From Oscheius dolichura (lineage: Eukaryota > Nematoda > Chromadorea > Rhabditida > Rhabditidae): a stretch of DNA of 64,000 nucleotides. The notes below the pieces were generated by a model that had not been told where the DNA came from, searched no databases, and saw only the letters and a list, made by a program, of their open reading frames with translations. The position numbers were made by a program, and so were the translations under genes. Location: assembly GCA_932521035.1 (NCBI GenBank), contig OW051493.1, positions 6,572,001-6,636,000 of the forward strand, given 5' to 3'. Below, in pieces: positions 22,835-33,895 of the stretch (position 1 is its first letter; each line of letters starts with the position of its first letter).

Positions 22835-24756
22835 ATGGAGGAGCAGTTCAAAGAAATCGAAGGTCTACTCGAGTCGTCTGCCAACCCCGAGCCGGACACC
22901 GCCCAGAGCCGCATCAAAAAGGTCTGTCCGTCTTTATTTTCAACGACCGCCTCCTCCTTACAGTACGTAAAACTCGTCTTCCCGCATGTTGCCCTGGTGG
23001 CGGTGGTGTGTCTTTATGCGGTCATCGGGGCCTATATTTTCTACCGACTCGAGTCGCCCAACGAAGATTGGCTCAAGCAGCAGGGCAAGGAATCCATTGG
23101 CAAGATGAGGAGCCGGCTCATTGGACTCATAAAAGAAGGTGAGATGGCCCCTTTATTAACTGGAGGAGAGGGTATTCTATAGGCTACGGGTCGAAGCGAG
23201 ACTGGAAGGGGTCCGTCGAGAACGAGCTCTACCGATTTAACGACGACATCTACAAGACCTTCAAAGAACAGTACGTCAGGTGGGGAGACTCCTCATTTAA
23301 AAGGGAGGAAGAGGGTTATAGGTACCCGGATGTGAAGGTGGCTCAACGGTACGACATATCAGACGAGAAGGACGACGGAGAACGGACGAAGAGACACAGG
23401 TTCGATCTATAGCCAGGGGGTTACGGTATCCGCTCAGGAACAGTAAAAGTCGGGAAAAAGGCGAGAAGATGTGGACAGCCAGCAGCGCCCTCTTCTTTGC
23501 CGCCACGACGATGGCAACCATCGGTAGGCCTTCTGCCATCCTTTTTACTATCTCCACTCTTAGGTTACGGTAACATCGTACCGGCCACTTCATCGGGGAG
23601 GATAGCCTGCGTCGTTTTTGCTCTCTTCGGGGCCCCTCTGGCTATCATTACCATCGGAGGTAGGAACACCCTATTTTGAAATGAATGGCCTCCTTCAGAT
23701 CTGGGTAAATTTCTCTCCGAGTGTACAATTTGGCTATACAAGCAGATGAAAAAGGGCTCCGTTCTGATTAAGGGCAGGTGGAGGAGGTTTCGACTAGGGA
23801 AAGGTACACTTTCTTCTATTTAGAGAAAGGGCCAGTAGGTTTAGGAACACTAGAAGATTGTGAGATTCAATCGGAAGAAAGTTCGAAATCGAGTCTGGAT
23901 TGGGAAGATCTGGTCATGGACAAGACGGAGGTACCCGTCTTGATGGTCTTCACCATCCTCTTGGTGAGTCATCCTCGTTCTCTCTTATTAGCTGGCCAAT
24001 TCAGCTGTACATCGCCTTCGGAGGAATTCTGTTCTCCTTTTTGGAAGGCTGGACTTATATGGACGCGTTCTATTACTGTAAGTTGAGCTGTTTGTCTTCT
24101 CATGCCAATATTTTAGCCTTTATCTCCCTTACAACCATCGGTTTTGGAGACATCGTGCCAGAGAACCACGAGTGAGTCGCCTTCCCCTCTTCTTCTGTAT
24201 CCTCCCCTTTCCAGTTATATCGTGCTGATGTTGGTCTACCTCGGAGTGGGCCTTGCCGTCACCACCATGTGTATCGACTTGGTCGGCATCCAGTACATCC
24301 AGAAGATTCACTACTTCGGGCGAAAGGTCCGTTCTCCTCTCTCCTCTTCCATTTCTCTTTATTTCAGTTCCGAGGTACGGATCTCCTCCACCTGTTGAAA
24401 CGAAAGCGGATGATAGAAAGGCGGCTGGCCATGGGACAGGGAGACGAGCTCCTGCAACTGTACATGCAGCAAATGCAACAGCAAATGTGAGCTATTCGCT
24501 AGTTATAAATGTTTTCTTCTATTTTAGACCAGAGGCGGTAGTGGTGGAAGAGCCGTGGCCTGCCCCCGAGCCGCTCCCGCCTGTCAAGTGTTCCAGTCCG
24601 TCGGAATGGCTCATCGACGACGCCCTAATGACCAGCCGGCTCAGTTATACGTATCCCCTTGCCGAGAAAGTGCCTTCTCCCAATGTTCTTTCAATACGAA
24701 GTTTTCGCATACCGAGTATATATTCTAATTCTTCTGCCTCCGCTAGATCGCTGTGA
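22835..24756 (+). CDS. Two-pore-domain potassium channel (TWK/K2P family)
   Basis: K2P channels carry background K+ currents at the plasma membrane as dimers, each chain with four helices and two pore loops. From the ATG at 22835, exons with 28-45-bp introns give TM1 (LVAVVCLYAVIGAYIFYRLE), a long first extracellular loop, pore 1 with filter TIGYGN, TM2 (IACVVFALFGAPLAIITIGD), a charged linker and TM3 (PVLMVFTILL joined to LYIAFGGILFSFLEGW). Pore 2 has filter TIGFGD, and TM4 (YIVLMLVYLGVGLAVTTMC) leads into the TWK tail signature HYFGRKFRG. A Gln-rich and Pro-rich tail follows. The model ends at TGA 24754-24756. That TGA is also inside a good donor (GTGAGT), so splicing at 24753 into the following open frame is possible. 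An AATCTGTAG acceptor lies upstream of the ATG. Confidence 0.88.
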
Positions 24757-24795
24757 GTCTTTCCCTTTATTTTTATTAGGAGAGGATATTATAGA

Positions 24796-27700
24796 ATGCG
24801 ACTTCGATTAGACGCACGCGGTGGTTCCTGGGACGAGTCGGGTCCGTCCCTCTCGGAGCACTGCTCCCTCTCCACTGAGCCTTCCGTTCATATCAGACAA
24901 GCCTACTGGGATGACTTCCGCTCCCCCGATCCCTCTGTCACCTCTTTCCAATTCGACTTCCCCCTACCCAGCCCAGACTATACTGCCATTGGTAGGCCTT
25001 TTACCAGTTATTCCCTCCATCTCCTCTCTATTCCAGCTCAAGAGGCCCGTAGTTCAAGGAGACTGAACTCCGCCCCGCCGGATCCCCCGTGGCCCCCGTC
25101 AACGACTAATTCTGTGAGCTCGGCTCGAGAAAACAAGGCCCATCAGGGCCTGGGCCACGACCCTCTCCTGCATCCGCTGTTGGCCTGCTTCCGCATCCCC
25201 GAGCCTTTCATGCTATCCAACCTGGCTGCTCTTTGTGACCTCATTGACCGCTGGGAGGAGTCTCTCGTCAAGTTCCAGTCGCCTCGGGGTGCCTCTCTGG
25301 CCCCCGTGCCGACCAGCCCGCCACCAGAGCTCTCCATCCCCGTGATCAACGAGTCCGGAGCTAGTGTGCATGTCCCTCGCTTGGCTTTTAAGGTTTTCCC
25401 CTGTTTTCCCCTTGCTTGACGCTTTCAGGACACCTCTCCCCCACCGTCCTGTTCCAGCCGACAGTCCCTCAGCTCATCTTTTCGGAGTTCTCTCTTCCCC
25501 ATCTTTGAGAGAAGGAAAAGTATCTACAGTGCGAATACTCCCACGAGAGAAGAAGCCCCGGAACCGCTGCTCAAACGGAAGAAGAGGGAGAGACAGGCCA
25601 AGCAGAGCGACCCCCTGACCGGGTTCGACTGGCTCAACATCTCGCCCCGAGCCACCGCCATGAAAATAGTGAAAGACGACCTGCCCACCCTGTTCGACGC
25701 GGTGCGGACTCCCTCCGTCACGGACTCCACGGCCGAAACCAACACGGAATGTAAATCTCCGTCAATTGTGCTTGTCAGCCCTCGGAATGTGAGCTTTCCT
25801 TTCTGCTAATTATGTTTATCCTTTCCGCATGGCTTTGCTTCTTCCCTTTTTATTGAACTCAATGGCCCTGTCTCCATTGAGAGTCAACTCTAAACTGATA
25901 GACCTCGTTCTCCATTAAAATACATAGAAGACTGTCTCCTTTCAGCCGGTTGGTCTGGCCTGTATGGAGGACTGGGATTCCTACATCCGAATGCTGGAGG
26001 AGTACGAGAAGCCCTACGAAAAGTGAGTCTTCTTCCCTTTTCCTTTTCCACTAGTCAAAGTCTTTAGTTCTAACAAAAAAAGAAGAGACAAAATTTAGTT
26101 CACTAACTCCTGTTTAGTTCTTTTAGTTCGGGTTCTAACGCATGGGGTTTGAGGGAGTTCCAACTTCCGACGCCCGTGGCCTCCCCGGTTCCAACACCGA
26201 TTCCAACTCCTCCCGGTCCGTCGCCGTCCTCCATGACTCCGACTGTGCCATCTCCGGTCCCGTGCCCGGCCTCACCTCCTCTTCCTTCGTTGCCCGAGAC
26301 ACCATCTCCTCCGGCCAAGGCGTCCTCCCCCATCCTGGAGAGGGAGTCCCCCGTGCCGTCGCCTCCAACAGCCAGTTTGCCAATCACCTCCACTCCGCCG
26401 TGTCGATGCTTCGCCGACACCACTCCGATTAGCAGCAGTCTCGTGGCAGAACGAGCTGAGGTCCATGGCCTGCCCACCGTCGTTCAGCGTCCCGGCCTGT
26501 CCAATCCCGCGACCGAGTTTCTGTTCCTCGAGACGCAGAGAATGCCCTTAGTTGTAGAAGAGTCCGAAGAGCATCCACCACCAGAAAAGCCACCCAGGTT
26601 ATTTTCAGTTCTCTCACTTTTTCTGTCCAGTGGTTGACTTTTTTCTTCTTCTTTCTTTTCTTGTGCTGTTTGTGGTGGTTGTTTTCTTTTTTCTGCACTT
26701 TTTCTTTTCTAACTCTGTTTTTCTTTGCACTGTCCACAGTTTCTTGTGCTTGTGATTGTCCGCAACCCATAATTTCTGGGATAAGATAAGGTTTAGCCCA
26801 ATGGTGGCGGAATCCTCTTCCGAGGATGAGGGTCCGAGTGGATTTGACCTCGATCTCGGGGCATTTGAGCTCGTGGACTCGGGACTGACAGCGGAGACCT
26901 TGCTGAGTGCAGAGGAACCGGTGAGTATTCTCTTTTTTTGGCCAAGGGGGGAAATATGGTTCAAACATAGAGAAAATTGCCTTTTTCAGGTAATCTTCCA
27001 CCAAGACATGCCTGTCCACTCGGTCCATCACGACACGGTACAGACGGAGGCCGCCCTGGCCAACCTGATGTCCGCCCCGGCAGCAATGCTCACCGCTGCT
27101 ATTCCACCCGTCATGGTCGAGGTGTCCCTCCCCTCGCTTCTCCTCTCATCCCCATATGTTTCAGGATAACTACTGTTTTGTGGTGGATGGGGAACGAGTC
27201 AAAATGGGTGACATTCTCGGAGACGACCAGTGGTGGCGGCACACCTCGCGGCCGACGAAGTATTTCTATTCGGAGGATTTGAGACAGTTCCATCGGGTCA
27301 ACTGCATCACCGCGAAGGGCAAGGTCATAGCGGCCAAGCTCGTGTCCGGCACTATCCAGGTACTCTTCCTATTTTAAGCTCTAAATACCGCGGTGGAGAA
27401 TGTCCAGGTGCAGGTGCCCTCGTCGGCTTCGACCACCCCGCGGTCCTCTGTCAGTGGGACCAGCTCTCGGGCGGCCAACAACAATAAAGTGCCGCTCTGC
27501 CATGTCTATAAGGTCAGTAATTTTTCTGTACCCTTTACCCTATAAATAGTCGTAAATTCGAAGTGATCTCGTTGTAAATTCCGGAGTAACTATACATTTT
27601 TGAGTGGAAATAGATTAGAAACTAGAGGAGCGCTCCTCCCTGTCGTGGCTTATGTGTTCTCTTCCAGGTGATCCGTTTCTATTCCTTCTGGAAGACGTGC

Positions 27701-27963
27701 ACCTCCTTCCACCGGATAGTCACCATGATCGACAAGGTTACCTCCTCCTCCCCTCCTTTGTACCCCTCCCCATTCTTTAGGTGTCCAACGACGATCGCCA
27801 GATGAACCCGGACTTTAAAAAGCGTCTCTTCGTCCAATATCTCTGGCGAAATGCCAAGGCCGTCGAGAAGGCCCGGGTCCAGAAAGAGTTCGACCCCCGG
27901 CGGCAGCGGCTACTTCGATTCGTGACGGATCCCAACGCGAGAAAGAGGTTCACCAAGATGTGA
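24796..27963 (+). CDS. Large Pro/Ser-rich protein with an unrecognised C-terminal domain (paralogue of the next gene)
   Basis: From the ATG at 24796 (or as a continuation of the K2P gene) exons encode a long disordered Pro/Ser/Thr-rich region. It has a helical patch (HPLLACFRIPEPFMLSNLAA), KR-rich segments, EDWDSYIRMLEEYEKPYEK and a run of PTPIPTPP-type repeats. After a roughly 195-bp intron the C-terminal part has ESSSEDEG, then NYCFVVDGERVKMGDI with DDQWW, FYSEDLRQFHRV, VIRFYSFWKTCTSFHRIV and FKKRLFVQYLWRNAK. The basic end is RKRFTKM plus a TGA stop. The same ordered motifs recur in the neighbour at 28.4-29.9 kb, so they form a conserved domain unit; I do not recognise it. AATAAA is at 28138-28143. 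Function unknown. A TTATTAG acceptor ends at 24779, 16 nt before the ATG. Confidence 0.6.
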
Positions 27964-28448
27964 CACTTCTCCTCTTCCTCTTCTTCTTCTCCTCTTCTTC
28001 ATTTCTCTTCTCTTATATCCTATCGCTACGGGTCAGCTGCTACACATCCCCCAAGTCCCCCCAAAAGGAAGCATTCCAGGACTGACATCTGTACTTGTCC
28101 GACTGGGAGGGAGATGACCAGGTTGTGGGCTTTATTAAATAAAGGGATTATTGTAACTTCTCGAGTCCCAGCCTGGTGTCCCCTTCCCTGTCGGACGGGT
28201 ACGGACTGAGGGACACCAAACTCTCAGGTTCTCCTCCACCTGTCTCTTTCCCCTTTCTGGAGCTGCCTTCTAGCCTCTCGTAGAGTTGTCTGCTTCCCCC
28301 TCCCTCCTACGTGATATCTCTGTTTCTTTCCAGTGTTCAAAATGAAGGGTGTCTCCTTTTCTCTTCTGCTTTCTAGACAACCTGGGAATGTCACTTCTCC
28401 GCTTGCCTCTCCCCTGTCCCTCGTCAAAAGATGGTCATTTTAAAGGTT
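27964..28448. other. 3' UTR and intergenic, pyrimidine-rich
   Basis: It begins with a C/T-rich run (CTT repeats, about 27967-28015). It contains the AATAAA at 28138-28143 of the preceding gene. The unresolved 5' exon(s) of the next gene should lie between here and 28448. An ATG at about 28342 with a possible 28-bp intron exists, but it does not join in frame. Confidence 0.4.
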
Positions 28449-29862
28449 TGTCGAGGACGACAGCTGCACATTTGCGGTAATTGTCGACGATATCGGACTG
28501 TATTCCGTCACTCGGGGCAGACTCCAACGAATTCCACATATTGACAGGTAGCTAATGTCTCGGGGAACATTTCACAGAACTAAAAATAATACAAAACACA
28601 AAAAGAGATACTGCATCTTATAAAATAAGTAGCCAGTTGTTATAGAGACGAATCCGAAGACTCTACTATTGACTTCCCCGTCCAAGTCAACGCCATCCCT
28701 GTCAGAAAACGTAAGTTCGCATGGGTCGCCTTCTGTTGTCCGTAAACCCCCGCTAATTTCAGCGTTCGTCCAAATTTTCATAGAGGATGTTGAAGAGGAT
28801 GGTTTGTTTTAGTAGTAGCGTAGCCTAGCGTGTCTCTATTTTGTTCTTCCTGTTCCCAGTAGACATAATATTTTTAGATGCCACCGAGGAGGAGGTCCTC
28901 CTCCACTATGGCCACGAAGACGAGCCGATCCCTGTCTTCTCCGTGGGAGAGATGCCCCTAGACGGTCCCTCTACCCTGAACAATATCATCCACTGTCCCG
29001 TGAAATACATCAGCAAGATTCCTCCCTCCCTGGTGGTGGATAACTACTGTTTCATCTGTGATGGGGACGAGGTCAGCGAGGAGGACATCCTCCGGGATCA
29101 GCAGTGGTGGAAACAGACTTCTAACACCACCCGGTTCTACTCTTCCGACAATTTGACCACTTTCCACCAGGTATCTTTCTTGGAGAATATAAGAGAAACA
29201 CTATTCAGGTGACACTGTTACAATGCCGCGGAGAGATGAGAGGAGCCTACAGGACGAAGGAGAGGGGACAGGGATTGAGCAAGGTGCCCCTCGATCAAGT
29301 AACCCCCTCCTCCCTTTCCATCACCACGCTTTTCTTTAGGTTTTCCGCGTTTCCCGTTTCTTTGCCTGCTGGAGGACGTGTCACGGCTTCCATCGGATTG
29401 TCTCGGTCATCAGCCCCGTGACGGAGGGAGGCGAGACCACAAACCACTTCAAGAAGAGGATATTCGTTCAATATTTCTGGCGCCAGGAGAGGGTGAGAAA
29501 AAACTTTGTTCCACAATTCAATTTCTGTGTATATTTTAGCAACAAGATCGGGAACTGGTGCAGAGGGAATACTTGGACCAGAAGATGAAACTCTCCCCGC
29601 GTCACAGCCTCGTCCCCCCGACGACTTCCTACCGCTCCCGGGCGCAGTATCCATCCTCCTCCAGTTCTATGAGCTCCTTTGATTCAACCTCACCCAGACA
29701 TTCTACAGTAAAAGTAAGCAACATTCGCTACGCGACCAATAGGGTACAAATTTACAGGAAGAGTCAAAGTGGCGCCTCTTGAACCGCGTCTATCAGAGTA
29801 AGAAAGCATTTATGTCAAACCGACCACGGGCGACGGTCCCCTCCGTCAGGGACAACAAGTGA
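28449..29862 (+). CDS. Second gene with the unrecognised NYCF-QWW domain (5' end unresolved)
   Basis: The first supportable exon gives VEDDSCTFAVIVDDIGLYSV, followed by short exons DESEDSTIDFPVQ, FVQIFIEDVEED and ATEEEVLLHYGHEDEPIPVF. The domain shared with the upstream neighbour comes next: VVDNYCFICDGDEVSEEDIL with DQQWWKQTS, FYSSDNLTTFHQV, then VFRVSRFFACWRTCHGFHRI and FKKRIFVQYFWRQER. A Ser-rich tail ends at TGA 29860-29862. All internal introns are GT-AG, 33-70 bp. No start Met was found, so one or more 5' exons are missing. Position and order make it a tandem duplicate of the preceding gene's 3' half. A weak ATTAAA poly(A) signal lies near 29882. Function unknown. Confidence 0.6.
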
Positions 29863-29931
29863 TCCTTCTCAGGAGAAAAATATTAAAGTTCTTTATTCTA
29901 TAACCCGTATTTTGTTGAGAGATACCATAAT

Positions 29932-32521
29932 CTAGAGGTTGGTCTCCATGACTTCCTCCTGTGGCGGGGTTGGCTGATAGACCTCCTCGTAGTCCCCTGC
30001 TGGATCATCCCCTAGCTTTCCTGAGCATGGTTTCGTCCGTTGTTTCATTAAAATCGCGTCCTAAACTCGAAGTCTAACTCATGTTAATAACGGACAAACC
30101 CAGATGGTATCCGGTAAGGGGAGATGTTGTGTCTCTGGGAGGAAGATGACCAGGACTCCGGCGAAGAGAGAAAAGACGGCGAAGATGAGCATGGGGACGA
30201 TGGCCAGGGTCACGTCGCTGAGGATAGCTATGTAGCCCGAGGCGCCAGCTCCCATTCGGGCCACCTGGAAGAGGATGCGGCTATTGGCTCCTATGGGAAG
30301 CACACCATGGAGGAGACACCCACTGCCCGATTCCTGACAACCGTGGGAGAAAGCTCTGAAGTGAATATGTAGAGGACGTTGAAGGCTCCCTGGATACAGG
30401 CTTTTCCCAGGAGCATGAACACAAGAGCCAGCTGGAAGAGGACAGCCTATATTTTGTAGTCTAAACCCACCGTTGATCTGTGATGGCTGGCTGCTAACAG
30501 GGCCACGAGAATGAGAATCCCAGCTCCCACGAGTGTGATCATTTGAGATCTATACTGTGTTTTTCCCTTTCTATAGAGTGGCTCACTTTTTTCTTCCAAA
30601 ATTGAGCAGAAATACACAGACGAAAAGAGTCGGAAACTCGATGGCGCCTGCAATGGCGTTGTTGAGGAAGAAGTTACCGTCGAAGACAGATCTCCCCGGG
30701 GAGGACTGGTCCGAGAGGGCGATCACCAACCCGTAGTAGACTAAAGCCGTCACTATCTGAAGGTGGCCGTTCTTCTTTCACGTCTTGACCCACCCAGATA
30801 ACTAAAAGGGTCCCGTAGCGAAGCCGGAGCTCTTTGGTCTTGAAGAGATGAATAAACGATGGCTGTTGACCGTCCTTCAGCAACTTCTGTTTCTCCGCAT
30901 GGCGAACCAGTCCCAGGTCCGAGGGAAGTGTCCTCTGGTTCATTTGACACGCTTTCCTTATGATCGGCTCCGCGTCCTTGGCCTTGTCCATCATAATCAG
31001 CCATCTGTAACTTCGAGAGAATAGGAAATGTGAAATACCTGGGGGATTCTGGCAGGAGGTGGAGGAGAGCAATAGAGAGGAGGTGCATAACTACAGTAAC
31101 CATCTGGATGGTATCCCAGGATTTGGACAGGTAGGCGACCAGGGCCAACAGAGCATAACCCAGGGCCCAGGGAGCTTGGAGCAGGCTGCCCACGATGGAA
31201 CGGTACCGTACCCCTGAAGAAGATAAAGAAGAGAGACATATGCACCCACCTGTGACCTCCATACAAAGGACGTAGGCCGCCAAGTCGGCTGCTTCATTCG
31301 ACGCGGCCAGCAGAAAACGGATGATCAGAAAGATCTCGAACTCTTTGGAATAAATGAGGAGGAAACCGAAGATGGCCGAGAGGATACTGAATCCGTAGAT
31401 GGCCGTCCTCCTCCCGTAGCTGTAGTCCTTTTAGTTGCATCTTATAAGGAAAGAGACGAACCTGTCGCTGACCATACCTCCCAGGTAGCAGCCGACCAGG
31501 TAGCCGAGGGAATAGCTCAAGTGGACGTGGGCTCGGCTCCAATTGTTGTCGCAGACTCTGTTCCACTCCGTGACCACTGTCTTCTTCATCACAGACGTGT
31601 CGTATTCCCATTCGTTGCACGACTTTATAAGGATTCCCGAGGTTATGTTCTGCACCTGATCCCAGGATAAAGTCTGTCAATGAAATATCAAAAAGAAAGG
31701 GAGGAGACACCTTGATGTGGTCGTAGTTCCTCTCGTAGTAACTGCACTGGGAGTGCCACTCCTTGCCCAGCTGCCGGTTGCTCTGCTTGGGGAAGGCGAC
31801 GCTGGTGGACAGGACTTGCTCCCACGTATAGTTGAGAGGAGATTCTTTAAAGGTCTTCTCGTTGTAGGAGGGAATCTAAAGGGAGGCATTGTACTGTAGT
31901 GGGTATACCTTGCACCAATGATCAGGCTGATACATCATATAAACAACGCTGAGATTAAACATAGCGTGAGGGACCTGTTGAGCAGAAATGAAGAGGTAGA
32001 TCAGCACCTGCCACCGGCTACACCCTCCGATGAGGTTCAGTATCCCTGTGGCCTGTGGATATTCCGTAGAAAAGGGAGAGAATACCCTCGAAGTCGATGC
32101 CCGTGATGTGTTTCTCCCTCTTCTTCGCCTGCTCCGCATACTGTTTCTGCTTCTGGTAGTGTTGGTTTCGGATCTCCATGGCACTTTTCAGACTCGTGCC
32201 TTTGCCTCTAAACAATAGAGGATGATAGAGGGATAACTGACGCCTTGACATTGATCTTCTCGTGGGAGGGAAGCTCGTTGGAAGCAGCGTAGAGGTCCTG
32301 GGAGGGGAGGAAGTGACTGTGCTCGCTGTAGGGCAGGGACGGGTCCGAGTAGAGCAGGGCTTCGGGGACACCCACGTGCTCCTCCGGCGGCCGGTTCAAC
32401 AGATCCGTGTCGCTCTGGAAACGGGATATTTGGGGCGTGTTCCTCAGTATTGAGGGCCATGTTGGGCGGAACACAGATTTTAGGTCATAGCACCCACCTG
32501 CACGTAAGACGGCCCTTCCAT
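29932..32521 (-). CDS. SLC22-type organic ion transporter (major facilitator superfamily)
   Basis: This family moves organic cations or anions across the plasma membrane. Exons read leftwards from the ATG at 32521. A roughly 110-residue cytoplasmic N-terminus with a Lys/Glu-rich helix precedes the core. TM1 is [21 protein letters not shown] large extracellular loop carries N-glycosylation sites (NYTW) and several Cys ([16 protein letters not shown]). [15 protein letters not shown] with [53 protein letters not shown] and FLPET follow, all SLC22 landmarks. Splicing the fourth-motif intron one way gives the canonical-length SDSYGRR. The last exon is acidic and ends NL plus TAG (29934-29932); its acceptor is the least certain. 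AATAAA reads at 29897-29892. The gene converges on the preceding gene. Substrate cannot be predicted. Confidence 0.85.
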
Positions 32522-32927
32522 CATTCAACTCATTTGAAAATCTTATTTCCAATCGCCTGAAAAAGGCCGGATAAAAGGAAATTGGTGGGGAAATGAATAT
32601 TTCTAAGAAGAAAACGTAATGATAGAAGTTGAGGAAGGAGGGAAAATAGACGATTAAAACGAAGGAAACATAAACCAGCGGTCACTGAACTGGGAACACC
32701 AGCTGCCAGTCTAGGGGCAACTAGAGGGCACACCTTCTCGGCTGAACATTTTCAGGGTTCTGATAAGGAGCCGAGCTGGCCCGGTGATAGGAATCTGGTC
32801 AAAACAAATCACACGGCCAATATGTCAACAGTTTTTCGGCGGGGACAGTGAAGACAAGACGGATGGCCTTTGTAATGGTTATTTCTGTGTAAAAAGGGAC
32901 AGCCCTCTGGAGACAGTAGTTGGGAAT

Positions 32928-33107
32928 GCTTACGGCCATACAACGTTGAACATACGCTATCCCGTCCGATCTGACAAGTCATGAAACGTTGGTCCCGGGC
33001 AGTACGGCTCGGAAATTCCGGGAGACGTAAGCTTTTTGGCTTCCTTTCCCTCTCTACTTTTGACCAAATGATCTCCCTATGAATTTTTGATCAGTAAATC
33101 AGACACC
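32928..33107 (+). repeat. 5S rRNA-derived dispersed element, copy B (SINE-like)
   Basis: A 105-nt head (32928-33032) begins GCTTACGGCCATACAACGTT, keeps ATCCCGTCCGATCTGACAAG and ends GGGAGACGTAAGC. It lacks the 5S box C region. The tail (33033-33107) reads TTTTTGG ... CTCTACTTTTGACCAAATGA ... CTATGAATTTTTGATCA ... ATCAGACACC and aligns with the tail of copy A at 21872-22054. A short A-rich run (GAAAAAAG) follows. Mutated box A (AAGTCATGAAACG) argues against 5S function. Confidence 0.75.
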
Positions 33108-33128
33108 GAAAAAAGACAATTTATTATG

Positions 33129-33519
33129 TTATTAAAGGAACAGTCGGAGTTTTTCAGCTACCGTATACAGTAAAAGCGATTTTTTCATATTTCACTGTTT
33201 TAATTATATTTACCTTTGGTGTACATATAAGGATCGTTTAAAATGTGGAAAAAATGAAAAGAAACGATAAAAATAACGATAAATCATCAAAATGCTGACG
33301 AATGCTAACCAAATTTTGAAAAACCGCTCTTCCCGGGTACCGGCGTGCTGACGTTCGTAACTTGGGATGCTGACGTTGGTCGGTATTCGAGCACTTTGAA
33401 CGCATTTTTCTCGATATTTTGACATTTTTATGATTTATAAAATAGAGCATCGTGATCAGCGAAAAATTCTCTATTTTCTGAGACCTGGTCGAAAAACTCC
33501 CTGACTGTTCCTTTAATAA
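33129..33519. mobile_element. MITE-like element with ~27-bp terminal inverted repeats
   Basis: The left end (33129-33155) starts TTATTAAAGGAACAGTC and continues to GTTTTTC. The right end (33491-33519) is its reverse complement, with GGAG versus AGGGAG as the main difference. The 391-bp interior is AT-rich and has no transposase-like frame. Both ends contain TTAA at the same place, so a TTAA or TA target is possible, but a target-site duplication cannot be separated from the inverted repeat. Confidence 0.7.
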
Positions 33520-33687
33520 AATTTTTAAAAAAATCCAATCCTTCTTCGGACATCCCCCAGTCGGCTATTCCTCCTTCTCCTCTGCGCCGTCTCCTCCTTT
33601 CACGGCCGTCTCCAATTTCCATAATTCGTCCTCCTCTTCTGTAAATATAATTACCGTAAATGAAATAGAAGGTGCCTTACCTGGGAC

Positions 33688-33895
33688 CTAGCCATACGTG
33701 TCCAAGATGTGGCGCTCCGTCTCGTCGAAGGCATCTTCCTTTCCGATGTGAAAGTGGGCCTGTTCATCGTCCTTCACAATTTTCAGCGTGTGCCTTCTTC
33801 CGGTCTCTTCTGTCGTAATTGTCGTGATCCCAACGTGGCCGTTCTTCCGAATAATACTCTTCAAAGCCTTCATATCGGCCGAGCAGATATTCCAT
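33688..33895 (-). CDS. Possible small gene with two overlapping frames
   Basis: A strong TTTTTTCAG acceptor ends 1 nt before an ATG at 33895-33893. That ATG opens 43 codons (MEYLLGRYEGFEEYYSEERP ...). A second ATG at 33873 opens another frame of 61 codons (MKALKSIIRKNGHVGITTIT ... HFHIGKEDAFDETERHILDT) to a TAG at 33690-33688. Both look protein-like, and neither is recognised. A possible upstream exon around 33.98-34.08 kb ends at a GTAAAT donor. Which frame is used, if any, cannot be decided here. Confidence 0.3.

Noticed and set aside
28164-28217. Small inverted repeat GGTGTCCC ... GGGACACC after the 24.8-kb gene
   Set aside because: Only 8 bp of stem with a large imperfect loop; no family, no repeat copies seen. 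Not distinguishable from chance.
32208-32552. Single 114-codon reading of the SLC22 N-terminus as one exon
   Set aside because: An internal GT-AG intron (after SYVQ) and a donor before the Lys/Glu helix give a better join; the unspliced frame stops early.
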